A DNA stretch of 64,000 nucleotides from Streptomyces qaidamensis (lineage in GTDB: Bacteria > Actinomycetota > Actinomycetes > Streptomycetales > Streptomycetaceae), in the NCBI RefSeq assembly GCF_001611795.1, contig NZ_CP015098.1, forward strand, positions 7,192,001 through 7,256,000, written 5' to 3'. Below the pieces are notes generated by a model. It ran no database searches, had not been told where the DNA came from, and saw only the letters and a list, made by a program, of their open reading frames with translations. A program made the position numbers and the translations under genes. Each line of letters begins with the position of its first letter. Positions within the stretch are counted from its first letter, which is position 1. Positions 7,379 to 17,087 of this stretch are shown here, one piece after another.

Positions 7379-8686
7379 GTGAAGACCAGCACCGCCAGAG
7401 CGATTCAGTGTTCCGCAGCGCTCACCGCCGTCGGACTCCTCCTCACCGCCTGCGGCTCGTCCGGCGGCAGCGGCGGCTCGGGAGGGTCGGCGCAGGCCGC
7501 GACGGCCACGTTCAAGGGCCGCGGCCCCATCACCTACGTCGCGGGCAAGGACACCACCGGCACCGTCCAGACCGTCATCAACCGCTGGAACAAGGCCCAC
7601 CCCAAGGAGAAGGTCACCTTCATCCAGCTGCCGACGGACGCCGACTCGCAGCGCCAGCAGATGATCCAGAACGCGGAGACGAAGTCCGACGCCTACACGG
7701 TGCTCGCCACCGACGTCGTGTGGACGTCCGAGTTCGCCGCCCACCAGTGGATCGAGCCGCTGCCCGCGGACCGGTTCCCGCTCGGCAAGATGCTCAAGCC
7801 GGTCGTGGAGACCGGCCAGTACCGCGGCAGGCTGTACGCGGTCCCCGCCAGCTCCAACGGCGGCCTGCTATTCTACCGCACCGACCTGCTCAAGAAGGCC
7901 GGCGTCACCGGGCCCCCCAGCACCTGGGCGCAGATGACCGCCGACTGCGCCAAGGTGGAGAAGCTCCCCGAGGCGAAGAGCATGTCCTGTTACGCCGGGC
8001 AGTTCCAGAAGTACGAAGGCCTCACCGTGAACTTCGCCGAGGCCGTGAACTCCGCCGGCGGCCGCATCGTCGACGCCGACGGCAAGCCTGACGTCGACAC
8101 CCCGCAGGCGAAGAAGGGCCTGGACTTCCTCGTCAAGTCCTTCAAGGACGGGACGATCCCCAAGGAGGCCATCACCTACCAGGAGGAGGACGGCCGGCAG
8201 GCGTTCCAGTCCGGCAAGCTGGTCTTCCTGAACAACTGGCCCTACGTGTACTCCCTGGCGCAGAAGAGCGCCATCAAGGGCAAGTTCGCCGTCGCACCCC
8301 TGCCCGGCCTGAACGGCCCCGGCGCCTCCAGCCTCGGCGGGGCCAACCTGGCCCTGTCGTCCTTCGCCAAGAACAAGGCCACCGCCCTGGACTTCATGAA
8401 GTTCTTCACCAGCGAGGAGAGCTCGACCTACTTCCTGGAGAACGCCTCCCTCGCCTCGCCCTACGCCGACCTGTACGACAACGCCGCGCTGGACAAGCAG
8501 TTCCCGTACCTGCCCGACCTGAAGCAGTCCATCACCAAGGCCGTGCCCCGCCCCCGCGTCGTGCAGTACGGCGATGTCACCGCCGCCGTCCAGAACGAGG
8601 TCTACGCCGCCCTCACCGGCAAGAAGAGCAGCGGACAGGCACTGAAGGACCTGCAGGCGGACCTGCAGAAGCTGACGGCTCAGTGA
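7379..8686 (+). CDS. ABC transporter alpha-glucoside-binding lipoprotein
   Basis: A 435-residue extracellular solute-binding protein of the MalE/UgpB family. GTG 7379 is chosen for its AGGAG site (7369-7373, 5-nt gap) and because it yields a lipoprotein signal with lipobox L-T-A-C at residues 22-25, followed by a Gly/Ser-rich tether. The mature domain shows the family patterns YAVPASSNGGLLFYR and GGANLALSSFAKNKATALDFMKFFTS. It captures an oligosaccharide outside the membrane and delivers it to the two permeases encoded next. The ATPase is not in the operon, so a shared MsiK-type ATPase elsewhere is likely, as known for Streptomyces sugar importers. The linked alpha-glucosidase and LacI gene point to maltose, trehalose or related alpha-glucosides. 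Confidence 0.9.
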   Translation: MKTSTARAIQCSAALTAVGLLLTACGSSGGSGGSGGSAQAATATFKGRGPITYVAGKDTTGTVQTVINRWNKAHPKEKVTFIQLPTDADSQRQQMIQNAETKSDAYTVLATDVVWTSEFAAHQWIEPLPADRFPLGKMLKPVVETGQYRGRLYAVPASSNGGLLFYRTDLLKKAGVTGPPSTWAQMTADCAKVEKLPEAKSMSCYAGQFQKYEGLTVNFAEAVNSAGGRIVDADGKPDVDTPQAKKGLDFLVKSFKDGTIPKEAITYQEEDGRQAFQSGKLVFLNNWPYVYSLAQKSAIKGKFAVAPLPGLNGPGASSLGGANLALSSFAKNKATALDFMKFFTSEESSTYFLENASLASPYADLYDNAALDKQFPYLPDLKQSITKAVPRPRVVQYGDVTAAVQNEVYAALTGKKSSGQALKDLQADLQKLTAQ

Positions 8687-8697
8687 GGGCGTGGCTC

Positions 8698-9759
8698 ATG
8701 GCCGACACCGCGATCCCGCCCGGCACCACCGCGCACCGGCCCGGGACGGCCGCCGCCCGCCGCCCCGGGCGGCCCCCCGCGTCCGCGAGCCCACGACGCC
8801 GCCCCCGGGCCACCGCCGGCGCGGGCCGCCTGGCCGCCCTCCTGGTCTCCCCGACGCTGCTGGTCCTCACGATCGTCGTCCTCTACCCGACGCTCATGGC
8901 GCTCGACGAGTCCCTCTACGGGGTCAAGGGCCTGGACCCCAAGACCGGGTTCATCAGCGACACCGAGCCGTTCGTCGGACTGAAGAACTACACCGACATC
9001 CTCACTCAGGCCGGCGACCGCTTCTGGAACGCCTTCTGGAACACCACCTGCTTCACCGTCGTCACGGTCTCGCTGGAGACGGTGATCGGCGTGGCCATGG
9101 CACTGATCATGCACCGGGCGTTCCGGGGCCGCGGCCTGGTCCGGGCGAGCATCCTGGTGCCCTGGGCCATCCCGACGGCCATCTCCGGCCTGCTCTGGAA
9201 GTGGATCTTCAACGCCGACGGCATCGCCAACGTCCTCCTCGGCCACCAAGTGCTGTGGACCGCCGACGGCTTCTCCGCCAAGGTCGCCGTCGTCATCGCG
9301 GACGTGTGGAAGACCGCCCCCTTCATCGGGCTCCTCGTCCTGGCCGGCCTCCAGGTCATCCCCAGGGAGGTCTACGAGGCGGCCCGGCTCGACGGGGCCA
9401 GCGCCCTCCAGCAGTTCCGGCGCATCACCCTGCCCCTGGTGAAGCCCGCCCTGCTGGTGGCGGTGCTGTTCCGCTGCCTCGACGCGCTGCGCATGTTCGA
9501 CCTGCCCTACATCCTCATCGGCGCCCAGAAGGGCTCCGTGGAAACCCTGTCGATGCTCGCCCAGAACGAGGCGTCCAACGTCCGCTTCGGCCCGGCCTCC
9601 GCCTACGCGGTCCTGCTCTTCCTGTACGTCTTCCTCATCGCGCTCGCCTTCGTACGGCTGCTCGGCGCCGACATCGTCGGGGACGCCGGCGGCACGAAGA
9701 AGAGCAGGAGCCGGCCCGCCGGGATGCTCGGCCGCCGCGCACGGGAGGTGACGGCATGA
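8698..9759 (+). CDS. ABC sugar transporter permease (MalF type)
   Basis: A 353-residue inner-membrane permease with about six transmembrane helices after a Pro/Arg-rich cytoplasmic N-terminus. The EAA loop that docks to the ATPase reads EAARLDGASALQQFRRITLP near residue 225. ATG 8698 has a GAGGG site 8 nt upstream; a GTG at 8683 overlaps the stop of the binding-protein gene (GTGA) and is the alternative start. It pairs with the next permease to form the channel, and the tight gene coupling shows one operon. Confidence 0.88.
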   Translation: MADTAIPPGTTAHRPGTAAARRPGRPPASASPRRRPRATAGAGRLAALLVSPTLLVLTIVVLYPTLMALDESLYGVKGLDPKTGFISDTEPFVGLKNYTDILTQAGDRFWNAFWNTTCFTVVTVSLETVIGVAMALIMHRAFRGRGLVRASILVPWAIPTAISGLLWKWIFNADGIANVLLGHQVLWTADGFSAKVAVVIADVWKTAPFIGLLVLAGLQVIPREVYEAARLDGASALQQFRRITLPLVKPALLVAVLFRCLDALRMFDLPYILIGAQKGSVETLSMLAQNEASNVRFGPASAYAVLLFLYVFLIALAFVRLLGADIVGDAGGTKKSRSRPAGMLGRRAREVTA

Positions 9760-10589
9760 CCCTCACCGCCAAGTGGCGGCAGTGGCTGCCCCATCTGGGC
9801 ATCGCCCTGGTGGTCGCCTACTGCCTGGCCCCGTTCTACTGGATGCTGGTCTCCAGCCTGCGCAGCACGAACGACGTCTTCAGCACCTCGCTGCTCCCGT
9901 CCCCGGTGTCCTTCGCGAACTACCGCTCGGTGTTCGGCCCGGCCCAGGGATTCACCCGGGCACTCCTCAACAGCCTGACCGTCGCCGGTGTCACCACGGC
10001 GCTGTCGCTGGTCCTCGCCACGTTCACCGCCTACGCGATGGCCCGGCTGGAGTTCCGCTTCAAGCGGCTGATCCTCACCCTGATCATCGCCACGTCGATG
10101 TTCCCCGTGGTGTCGATCGTCGTGCCGCTGCTGAAACTGTTCACCGACATCGGCTGGATCAACACCTACCAGGCGATGATCGTGCCCAGCATGTCCTTCA
10201 CGCTGCCGCTCGCGGTGTGGAACCTGACCACGTTCTTCCGGCAGATGCCCGACGAGCTGGAGCAGGCCGCGATGGTGGACGGCTGCACCCGCGGCCAGGC
10301 CTTCCGCAAGGTCATCGTGCCGCTGGCGGCGCCGGGCATCTTCACCACCGCGATCATCACGTTCATCGCGGCCTGGAACGAGTTCCTCATCGCCCTGTCG
10401 ATGACCAACAAGCCCGGCATGCAGACCGCCACGGTCGCCATCTCCAAGTTCTCCGGCGCCACGACCTATCAGACGCCGTTCGGCAGCCAGATGGCCGCGG
10501 GCGTCGTCGTCACCATTCCGCTGGTGGTCATGGTGCTGCTCTTCCAGCGCCGTATCGTCGCCGGGCTCACCGCCGGCGCGGCCAAGTAG
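9756..10589 (+). CDS. ABC sugar transporter permease (MalG type)
   Basis: A 277-residue permease with six predicted membrane helices. The EAA loop is EQAAMVDGCTRGQAFRKVIV near residue 170, and the C-terminal tail (FQRRIVAGLTAGAAK) is the conserved MalG ending that contacts the ATPase. ATG overlaps the preceding stop (ATGA) behind GGGAGGTG, so translation is coupled with the MalF-type gene. Together the two subunits import the alpha-glucoside bound by the lipoprotein. Confidence 0.9.
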   Translation: MTLTAKWRQWLPHLGIALVVAYCLAPFYWMLVSSLRSTNDVFSTSLLPSPVSFANYRSVFGPAQGFTRALLNSLTVAGVTTALSLVLATFTAYAMARLEFRFKRLILTLIIATSMFPVVSIVVPLLKLFTDIGWINTYQAMIVPSMSFTLPLAVWNLTTFFRQMPDELEQAAMVDGCTRGQAFRKVIVPLAAPGIFTTAIITFIAAWNEFLIALSMTNKPGMQTATVAISKFSGATTYQTPFGSQMAAGVVVTIPLVVMVLLFQRRIVAGLTAGAAK

Positions 10590-10619
10590 ACACCGCACAC
10601 CCGAGGAGCCGGATCCACC

Positions 10620-12272
10620 GTGTCCTTCACCGCACCCTGGTGGCGCAGCGCCGTCATCTACCAGGTCTACATCCGCAGCTTCGCCGACGGCAACGGCGAC
10701 GGCGTCGGCGACATCGCCGGCCTCCGCTCGCGCCTGCCGTACCTGAAGTCGCTGGGCGTGGACGCCGTCTGGATCAACCCCTGGTACAAGTCGCCCATGG
10801 CCGACCACGGTTACGACGTGGCCGACTACCGGGACATCGATCCGCTGTTCGGCACGCTGTCCGACGCCGAGCGGCTCATCGAGGAGGCGCACGCGCTGGG
10901 GATCCGGGTGATCCCCGACATCGTCCCGAACCACACCTCCGACCAGCACGCCTGGTTCCGCGCGGCGCTGGAGGCCGGCCCGGGCAGCCCGGAGCGCGAG
11001 CGCTACGTCTTCCGCCCCGGCCGCGGCCCCGACGGGGCGCAGCCCCCGAACGGCTGGGTGTCCTGCTTCGGCGGCCCGGCCTGGACCCGGCTGCCCGACG
11101 GCGACTGGTACCTGCACCTGTTCGCGCCGCAGCAGCCCGACCTGAACTGGCAACACCCCGAGGTACGGGAGGAGTTCGAGTCGATCCTGCGGTTCTGGTT
11201 CGCCCGGGGCGTGGACGGCTTCCGTATCGATGTCGCCCACGGGCTGATCAAGCACCCGGACCTGCCCGACCTGCCGCCGCGCGCGGAACCGGCGGTGCTG
11301 GGGCCGCTCACCCGCCGGGAGGAGGTGCGCCGGCACCTCGACCACCCGCACTGGGACCGCGACGAGGTGCACGAGATATACCGGTCCTGGCGCAAGGTCG
11401 CCGACGAGTTCCCCGGCGACCGCTCCTTCGTCGCCGAGGCCTGGGCGGACACCCCCGAGCGCCTCGCGGCCTACGTCCGGGCGGACGGCCTGCACACCGC
11501 CTTCAACTTCGACTTCCTCATGTGCCGCCTGGACGCCGGGGAACTGCGGGCCGTCATCGAGGACTCCCTCGCGATGCTCGGCGCGGTGGGCGCACCGGCC
11601 ACCTGGGTCCTGTCCAACCACGACGTCATGCGCCACCCCAGCCGCTACGGCCGGGCGGCGGAGCGCAGCTGGACGGTCGACACGCGCTACGCACCCGAGG
11701 GCCCGCTCGATCTCGCCCTGGGCACCCGGCGCGCCCGCGCCGCCGCCCTGCTGATGCTCGCCCTGCCCGGCGGCGCCTACGTCTACCAGGGCGAGGAACT
11801 CGGCCTGCCCGAGGTCGAGGACCTGCCCGAGTCCGCCCTCCAGGACCCCATCTGGGAACGCTCCGGCCACACCGACCGCGGCCGCGACGGCTGCCGCGTC
11901 CCGATCCCCTGGTCGGGCACGGCGGCCCCCTACGGCTTCGGCACCGGAGCAGAGCCCTGGCTGCCGCAGCCGGACGACTGGGCGGGGCTCGGCGTCGAGG
12001 CCCAGACCGGCGACCCCGCCTCCATGCTGGAGCTCTACCGCGCGGCCCTGCGCATCCGCCGTGACCACCCCGCCCTCGGTGACGGCGGCATGACCTGGCT
12101 GGACACCCCCGAGGGGGTGCTGGCCTTCCGCCGCGAGCCGGGCTTCGTCTGCGTGGTCAACCTCTCCGGAGCGCCGTACGAGCTGCCCGCGCACACCGCG
12201 CTGCTGCTGGCCGCCGGCCCCGTCGAGGGCGGGGTGCTGGAGCCGGACCAGGCGGTGTGGCTGGCGGCGTAG
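10620..12272 (+). CDS. GH13 alpha-glucosidase
   Basis: A 550-residue cytoplasmic glycoside hydrolase family 13 enzyme, probably cutting the imported alpha-glucoside to glucose. The barrel carries the family regions: VIPDIVPNHTS (region I), GFRIDVAHG with nucleophile Asp204, FVAEAWAD with acid/base Glu273, and LSNHDVMRH with Asp335. The N-terminal WWRSAVIYQVYIRSFAD and GDGVGDIAG segments are typical of the oligo-1,6-glucosidase/alpha-glucosidase subfamily. No signal peptide. GTG start 30 bp after the permease gene, with GAGGAG upstream. It completes the LacI-regulated operon. Confidence 0.92.
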   Translation: MSFTAPWWRSAVIYQVYIRSFADGNGDGVGDIAGLRSRLPYLKSLGVDAVWINPWYKSPMADHGYDVADYRDIDPLFGTLSDAERLIEEAHALGIRVIPDIVPNHTSDQHAWFRAALEAGPGSPERERYVFRPGRGPDGAQPPNGWVSCFGGPAWTRLPDGDWYLHLFAPQQPDLNWQHPEVREEFESILRFWFARGVDGFRIDVAHGLIKHPDLPDLPPRAEPAVLGPLTRREEVRRHLDHPHWDRDEVHEIYRSWRKVADEFPGDRSFVAEAWADTPERLAAYVRADGLHTAFNFDFLMCRLDAGELRAVIEDSLAMLGAVGAPATWVLSNHDVMRHPSRYGRAAERSWTVDTRYAPEGPLDLALGTRRARAAALLMLALPGGAYVYQGEELGLPEVEDLPESALQDPIWERSGHTDRGRDGCRVPIPWSGTAAPYGFGTGAEPWLPQPDDWAGLGVEAQTGDPASMLELYRAALRIRRDHPALGDGGMTWLDTPEGVLAFRREPGFVCVVNLSGAPYELPAHTALLLAAGPVEGGVLEPDQAVWLAA

Positions 12273-12309
12273 CTCCCGCACCCGCGTCGCCCGGCCGTAC
12301 GCTGGACCC

Positions 12310-13170
12310 ATGACCCGCCCGGCCCGCCCGGCTCCCGCGGCGGAGCGGACGCCGGTCTCGCTCACCGTCCGCCCGTCCGTGGGAGCCCTGGCTCCGCTGA
12401 TCGGCGCGATGGGATATGCCGAGGTGCGGTTCGCGCACACCGCCGAGCTGGCCCTGCCGACGGGCGGGGCACAGCTGCTGGTCAACCTCGACGGGGACGC
12501 CCTGTCCTCCTCCCCGCTGCGCGGCCCGGACCGGCGTACCGGGGGCGCTGCCCTGCACGGCCCGTACACGGAGCCGGCCCTGATCGACCCGGCGCAGCAG
12601 CGGGCCGTCGTCTGGGTGGCGTTCCGGCCCGCGGGCGCCCGCCCCTTCCTCACCGCCCCGCTCTCCGCGGTCCGCGACGACCTGGTCGGGCTCGACGAGC
12701 TGTGGGGCACGGACGGCGCGGTGCTGCGCGAGCGGCTGCTGGAGGCCATGGCCGCCGGGGGCCCGCGGGCCGGGCTGCGGGAGCTGGAGGCGGCCCTGGC
12801 GGCCCGGGCGCGACGCCCCCTGGAGCCCGACCCGGCGGTCCGCCTCGCCGCCGCGCTGCTCGACCGCGGCACGCCCGTCGCCGAGGTCGCCGACCGGCTG
12901 GGCTGGACCGCCCGGCGGCTGGCCCGCCGCTGCACCGACCAGCTGGGACTCGCGCCCAAGCGGTACGCCCGCCTGCGGCGCTTCCAGCGGCTCCTCCGCC
13001 GCGTCAACGCCGGGCCGCAGCCGCCGGACTGGGCGGCGCTCGCAGCCGACTGCGGCTACCACGACCAGGCGCACCTGATCCACGAGTTCCGCGCGCTGGC
13101 CGGGATCACCCCGACCGCGTACGCACCGCGCTCGCCGCTCGAACGCAACCACGTGCCGCTGGACGGGTGA
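12310..13170 (+). CDS. AraC-family transcriptional regulator
   Basis: A 286-residue regulator. The first 130 residues resemble the DUF6597-type sensor domain found before AraC HTH domains (HTAELALPTGGAQLLVNLDGD). Residues about 180-275 hold two helix-turn-helices: VAEVADRLGWTARRLARRC, and WAALAADCGYHDQAHLIHEF followed by RALAGITPTAYAP, the conserved AraC C-terminal end. A TACGCT box lies exactly 6 nt before the ATG, suggesting a leaderless transcript. It is followed 62 bp later by a VOC-family gene on the same strand, the obvious candidate target or partner, but no ligand can be named. Confidence 0.85.
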   Translation: MTRPARPAPAAERTPVSLTVRPSVGALAPLIGAMGYAEVRFAHTAELALPTGGAQLLVNLDGDALSSSPLRGPDRRTGGAALHGPYTEPALIDPAQQRAVVWVAFRPAGARPFLTAPLSAVRDDLVGLDELWGTDGAVLRERLLEAMAAGGPRAGLRELEAALAARARRPLEPDPAVRLAAALLDRGTPVAEVADRLGWTARRLARRCTDQLGLAPKRYARLRRFQRLLRRVNAGPQPPDWAALAADCGYHDQAHLIHEFRALAGITPTAYAPRSPLERNHVPLDG

Positions 13171-13232
13171 ACGGCCCCGGGCCGGCCGATTTCTACAATC
13201 CACGATTCCCCCGGCCCGGCGATCGTGAAGGC

Positions 13233-13685
13233 ATGACGAACACATCCGCACAGCAGACCGTCACCCGGCTCTACGCCCGGCTCGTCGTCCCCGACGCCCC
13301 CCGGGCGATCGACTTCTACCGGGCCGCGCTCGGTGCCGAGGAGATCGAGCGGTACACCGGCCCGGACGGGAGGATCGTGCACGCCCTGCTGCGGCTGGGC
13401 GGCTCGGTGATCGCGGTCAAGGACGCCGACGAGGGCGACCCGGCACCGGCGTCCCTCGGCGGCAGCCCGGTGATCATGGCCCTCGACGTGTCCGACGCCG
13501 ACGCCGTGGCCGAGGCCATGCTGCGGGGCGGGGCGACCGTGGTGTATCCCGTCGCCGACCAGCACTACGGGCAGCGCGGGGGCCGGCTCGCCGACCCGTT
13601 CGGCCATCTCTGGATGATCTCCCAGACGATCGAGGACCTGACCCCCGAACAGATCCAGGCGCGTACGGACGAGGCGTTCACCTGA
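13233..13685 (+). CDS. VOC-family (glyoxalase/PhnB-like) protein
   Basis: A 150-residue protein of the vicinal oxygen chelate superfamily. Two beta-alpha-beta-beta-beta units are visible: LVVPDAPRAIDFYRAALGAEE in the first, and DVSDADAVAEAMLRGGATVV with RLADPFGHLWMIS in the second. The ending LADPFGHLWMISQ is characteristic of PhnB/YycE-like members, which include glyoxalases, dioxygenases and bleomycin-binding resistance proteins. The upstream AraC regulator and the adjacent efflux pump leave detoxification open, but the substrate is unknown. Confidence 0.85.
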   Translation: MTNTSAQQTVTRLYARLVVPDAPRAIDFYRAALGAEEIERYTGPDGRIVHALLRLGGSVIAVKDADEGDPAPASLGGSPVIMALDVSDADAVAEAMLRGGATVVYPVADQHYGQRGGRLADPFGHLWMISQTIEDLTPEQIQARTDEAFT

Positions 13686-13694
13686 CGCGCGGCG

Positions 13695-15305
13695 TCAGCG
13701 GGCCTGCCCGGCCGGTTCCTCCACCTTCGCGTTCGCGTCCACCTTGCCGCCCGGGTGGCGCAGTGCGCACAGGTAGCCGATGCCCAGGGCGATGGCCATG
13801 CCGTAGAACACCCACTGGTTGGCCTCGGCGAAGTCCATGCGGATCGCGGACATCGACTCCCGGGTCGCCTCGGCGGCGGGGCCGGTGCCGGTGGGCGGAC
13901 GGGAGTCGCCACTGCCGGTGATGGACTCGGTGACGTCGCGGGCCACGGTGTCCGCGTCCGCCGCGGACATGCCCTTGCCCGTCAGGGTGCCCATCACCTT
14001 GTCCGTCGTCACATGCGTCAGGATCGTGCCGTAGACGGCCAGGCCGACGCTCGCCGCGTAGTTGCGCACGGTCTGGGTGATGCCGGTGACCTCGCCGTAC
14101 GAGGCGCCGATGGCCCGGTTGACGGCGTCCGTGGAGGCCGGCGCCAGGACGAAGCCGATGCCGGCCCCGGCCAGGGCCGCGTAGGGCCACTGGTCGTGCA
14201 TGGACAGGTCGGTGAGCTTGTTCGCCCACAGGGCGAAGCCGACGCAGCCCACGGCCGTGCCCAGCTTCAGGGCCGGGCGGGCGCCCTTCTTGTCGAGGAT
14301 CCGGCCGCCCCACTGCGAGGCGATGGCGAAACCGACGAAGAAGTACAGCAGGAACAGGGCCGCCTGGTTCGGTGAGGCGCTCAGGGACACCTGGGCGTAG
14401 ACGGAGGTGAAGAAGAACAGCGGGACGAAGGCGAGCATCGAGAAGAACAGCACCGCCACGTCCACGGTGAACGCCCTGTCCCGGAAGACCCGCAGGTCGA
14501 TCAGCGGATGCTCCACCTTCCGCTCGAAACGGACGAATCCGGCGAGGATCGCGAGGCCGCCCGCGATGCACACCCAGGTCGCCCAGCTGTCCCAGCCCCA
14601 GGACCAGGCCTGCTGGAACCCGAGCACGCTCAGGCCCATGCCGGCCGCGATCAGGGCGGCGCCGGGGACGTCCAGGGTGCCGGAGCGCCGCCGGTCGGAG
14701 ATGTGCGCCATGGCCGTGAGGACCAGCGCCACGATCGCCACGGGCACGTTGACCCAGAACACGGCCCGCCAGGTCCAGCTCGTGAGCCAGCCGCCCAGCA
14801 GCGGGCCGATGGCGGTCAGCGCGCCGGTGACCCCGAAGAACAGCGCGAGGGCCCGCCCGCGCCGCTCGACGGGGAACACCGCGACCACCACGGCCAGGGC
14901 CGCGGGGAACAGCAGTGCCGCCCCCAGCCCCTGGGTGGTGCGGAAGACGATCAGCCAGGCCTGTGCGGCGCCGCCCTCGGGCACACAGCCGCACAGCACC
15001 GAGGAGACGACGAACACCAGCGTGCCGATGACGACGACCCGGCGCGGCCCGTAGAGGTCGGCGAGGCGCCCGCCGAGGGCGAAGAACGCCGCGAGGGCCA
15101 GCAGGTAGGCGTTGACCACCCACTGCATACCGGAGGACGACAGCCCCAGTTCGCGGACGATGTCCGGGGCCGCGATCGACACGATGGTCTGGTCGATGAA
15201 GGTCATGGCGACGGCGAACATCATCGCCGCCAGCGCGACGGTCTGCTGCGGTGCGGATCGGGAGGGGGCCGCGGCGTCGCCGCGCCCCGGGCGCGTGCTG
15301 CTCAC
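13695..15305 (-). CDS. MFS drug transporter, DHA2 (14-TM) family
   Basis: A 536-residue proton-driven efflux pump. Membrane helices run throughout, with the EmrB/QacA signatures MTFIDQTIVSIAAPDIVREL near residue 35, GGRLADLYGPRRVV (motif A) near 80, and a motif-C-like GVTGALTAIGPLLGG near 165. A hydrophilic extracellular loop near 440-490 is rich in Asp, Ser and Thr. GTG start at 15305, facing the pntA promoter region across a 219-bp gap. It is convergent with the VOC gene, with only 9 bp between stops. Substrate unknown; no TetR regulator is adjacent. Confidence 0.88.
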   Translation of the reverse strand: MSSTRPGRGDAAAPSRSAPQQTVALAAMMFAVAMTFIDQTIVSIAAPDIVRELGLSSSGMQWVVNAYLLALAAFFALGGRLADLYGPRRVVVIGTLVFVVSSVLCGCVPEGGAAQAWLIVFRTTQGLGAALLFPAALAVVVAVFPVERRGRALALFFGVTGALTAIGPLLGGWLTSWTWRAVFWVNVPVAIVALVLTAMAHISDRRRSGTLDVPGAALIAAGMGLSVLGFQQAWSWGWDSWATWVCIAGGLAILAGFVRFERKVEHPLIDLRVFRDRAFTVDVAVLFFSMLAFVPLFFFTSVYAQVSLSASPNQAALFLLYFFVGFAIASQWGGRILDKKGARPALKLGTAVGCVGFALWANKLTDLSMHDQWPYAALAGAGIGFVLAPASTDAVNRAIGASYGEVTGITQTVRNYAASVGLAVYGTILTHVTTDKVMGTLTGKGMSAADADTVARDVTESITGSGDSRPPTGTGPAAEATRESMSAIRMDFAEANQWVFYGMAIALGIGYLCALRHPGGKVDANAKVEEPAGQAR

Positions 15306-15524
15306 GCCATCAGTCTGCGCCCGGCGGTCCTACCTCGCATCACAGGACTCTCTCGTCCCGGGGGTCACACGGATACCCCCGAATCGCTCTCCCTGGCAAC
15401 CCCTCGGCGGTGTGAGGACGGCCTCCTCGGCCATGTGACCGCGGCCCGCCACGGATGCCGCGTCGAACGTGCAGGATGCGGGCACCAAGGAGGACAGGCA
15501 GTCGAACGACGGGAGAGGCACACG

Positions 15525-17081
15525 ATGGTCCCAGCGGAACCGCAACCCCAGCGGATCGGCGTACCGGCCGAATCCACTGCGGGCGAGACCAGGGTGGCGG
15601 CCACGCCGGCCACCGTGGGGAGACTTGTCGCGCTCGGATACGACGTGGTCGTCGAACCGGGAGCGGGGGCCTCGTCCCGCTTCTCCGACGCGGCCTACCA
15701 GGAGGCGGGCGCCGAACTCGGCGACCCGTGGCAGGCGGAGATCGTGCTCAAGGTCAACGGCCCCTCCAGCGAGGAGACCGGCCGGCTGCGCGAGGGGGCG
15801 ACGCTGATCGCCCTCATCAGCCCGGCCCTCAACCCGGAGCTGGTCGAGGAGTTGGCGCGGCGGCCGATCACCGTGCTCGCCATGGACGCGGTGCCGCGCA
15901 TCTCGCGGGCGCAGTCGCTGGACGTGCTCAGTTCGATGGCGAACATCGCCGGTTACCGGGCCGTGGTCGAGGCGGCACATGCCTTCGGCCGGTTCTTCAC
16001 CGGCCAGGTGACCGCCGCGGGCAAGGTGCCGCCCGCCAAGGTGCTGGTGGCCGGCGCGGGCGTTGCCGGGCTGGCGGCGATCGGGGCGGCCCGCAGCCTC
16101 GGTGCCGTGGTCCGTGCGACCGACCCCCGGCCCGAGGTCGCCGAGCAGGTGCGCTCCCTGGGTGGGGAGTTCCTGACGGTGACCGCCGAGCAGGAGGTGA
16201 GCACCGATGGCTACGCGAAGGCCACCTCGGAGGACTACAACCGGCTCGCCGCGCAGCTCTACGCCGAGCAGGCCGCCGATGTCGACATCATCATCACCAC
16301 CGCGCTCATTCCGGGCCGTCCGGCGCCGCGGCTGATCACCGCCGAGGACGTGGCGCGTATGAAGCCCGGCAGTGTGATCGTCGACATGGCGGCCTTGCAG
16401 GGCGGCAACGTCGAGGGCACGGTCGCGGGGAAGGCGGTCGTCACCGACAACGACGTGACGATCATCGGCTACACCGATCTGCCCGGCCGGCTCCCGGCCC
16501 AGGCCTCGCAGCTGTACGGCACGAACATCGTCAACCTGATGAAGCTGCTCACCCCGGGCAAGGACGGCCGGCTGGTGCTGGACTTCGACGATGTGGTGCA
16601 GCGGTCGATGACGGTGGTCCGCGAGGGCGAGAAAACCTGGCCGCCGCCCCCGGTCCAGGTGTCCGCCGCACCCGCCCCCGCCGGGGCGAAGGAGCCGGAC
16701 CCGGCCCCTGCGCAGACTCCGGCGAAGCCCCCCCGGCCGGCCTGGTCCTCCTACGCCCTGGTCGGCGCCGGAGCGCTCGCGCTGTTCTTGGTGACGGCTT
16801 TCTCGCCCAGTGAACTGCTGGGCCATTTCACCGTGTTCGTGCTGGCGATCGTCATCGGCTTCTACGTCATCGGCAATGTGCACCATGCGCTGCACACCCC
16901 GCTGATGTCGGTGACCAACGCCATTTCCGGCATCGTCGTGGTGGGGGCGCTGCTGCAGATCGGGCAGGGCGACACCGCCGTGACCGTGCTGTCGTTCGCC
17001 GCGATCCTGCTGGCGAGCATCAACATCTTCGGCGGATTCGCCGTGACCCGCCGCATGCTCGGCATGTTCTCGAAGGGCTGA
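15525..17081 (+). CDS. pntA: Proton-translocating NAD(P) transhydrogenase, alpha subunit
   Basis: A 518-residue subunit of the Re/Si-specific transhydrogenase, which moves hydride between NADH and NADP+ using the proton gradient. Domain I (about 1-370) binds NAD(H); VLVAGAGVAGLAAIGAARSLG is its Rossmann loop and the flexible loop includes ISRAQSLDVLSSMA. A Pro/Ala-rich linker (about 385-410) leads to four membrane helices (about 415-518), so alpha-1 and alpha-2 are fused as in E. coli PntA. ATG behind GGGAGAG. Its stop is 6 bp from pntB, showing one operon that supplies NADPH for biosynthesis. Confidence 0.93.
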   Translation: MVPAEPQPQRIGVPAESTAGETRVAATPATVGRLVALGYDVVVEPGAGASSRFSDAAYQEAGAELGDPWQAEIVLKVNGPSSEETGRLREGATLIALISPALNPELVEELARRPITVLAMDAVPRISRAQSLDVLSSMANIAGYRAVVEAAHAFGRFFTGQVTAAGKVPPAKVLVAGAGVAGLAAIGAARSLGAVVRATDPRPEVAEQVRSLGGEFLTVTAEQEVSTDGYAKATSEDYNRLAAQLYAEQAADVDIIITTALIPGRPAPRLITAEDVARMKPGSVIVDMAALQGGNVEGTVAGKAVVTDNDVTIIGYTDLPGRLPAQASQLYGTNIVNLMKLLTPGKDGRLVLDFDDVVQRSMTVVREGEKTWPPPPVQVSAAPAPAGAKEPDPAPAQTPAKPPRPAWSSYALVGAGALALFLVTAFSPSELLGHFTVFVLAIVIGFYVIGNVHHALHTPLMSVTNAISGIVVVGALLQIGQGDTAVTVLSFAAILLASINIFGGFAVTRRMLGMFSKG

Positions 17082-17087
17082 TCAGGG

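Noticed and set aside
9603..13007. 1134-codon open frame antisense to the permease, alpha-glucosidase and AraC genes
   Set aside because: It is the mirror of strongly supported plus-strand genes with clear motifs; its translation is low-complexity and shows no domain.
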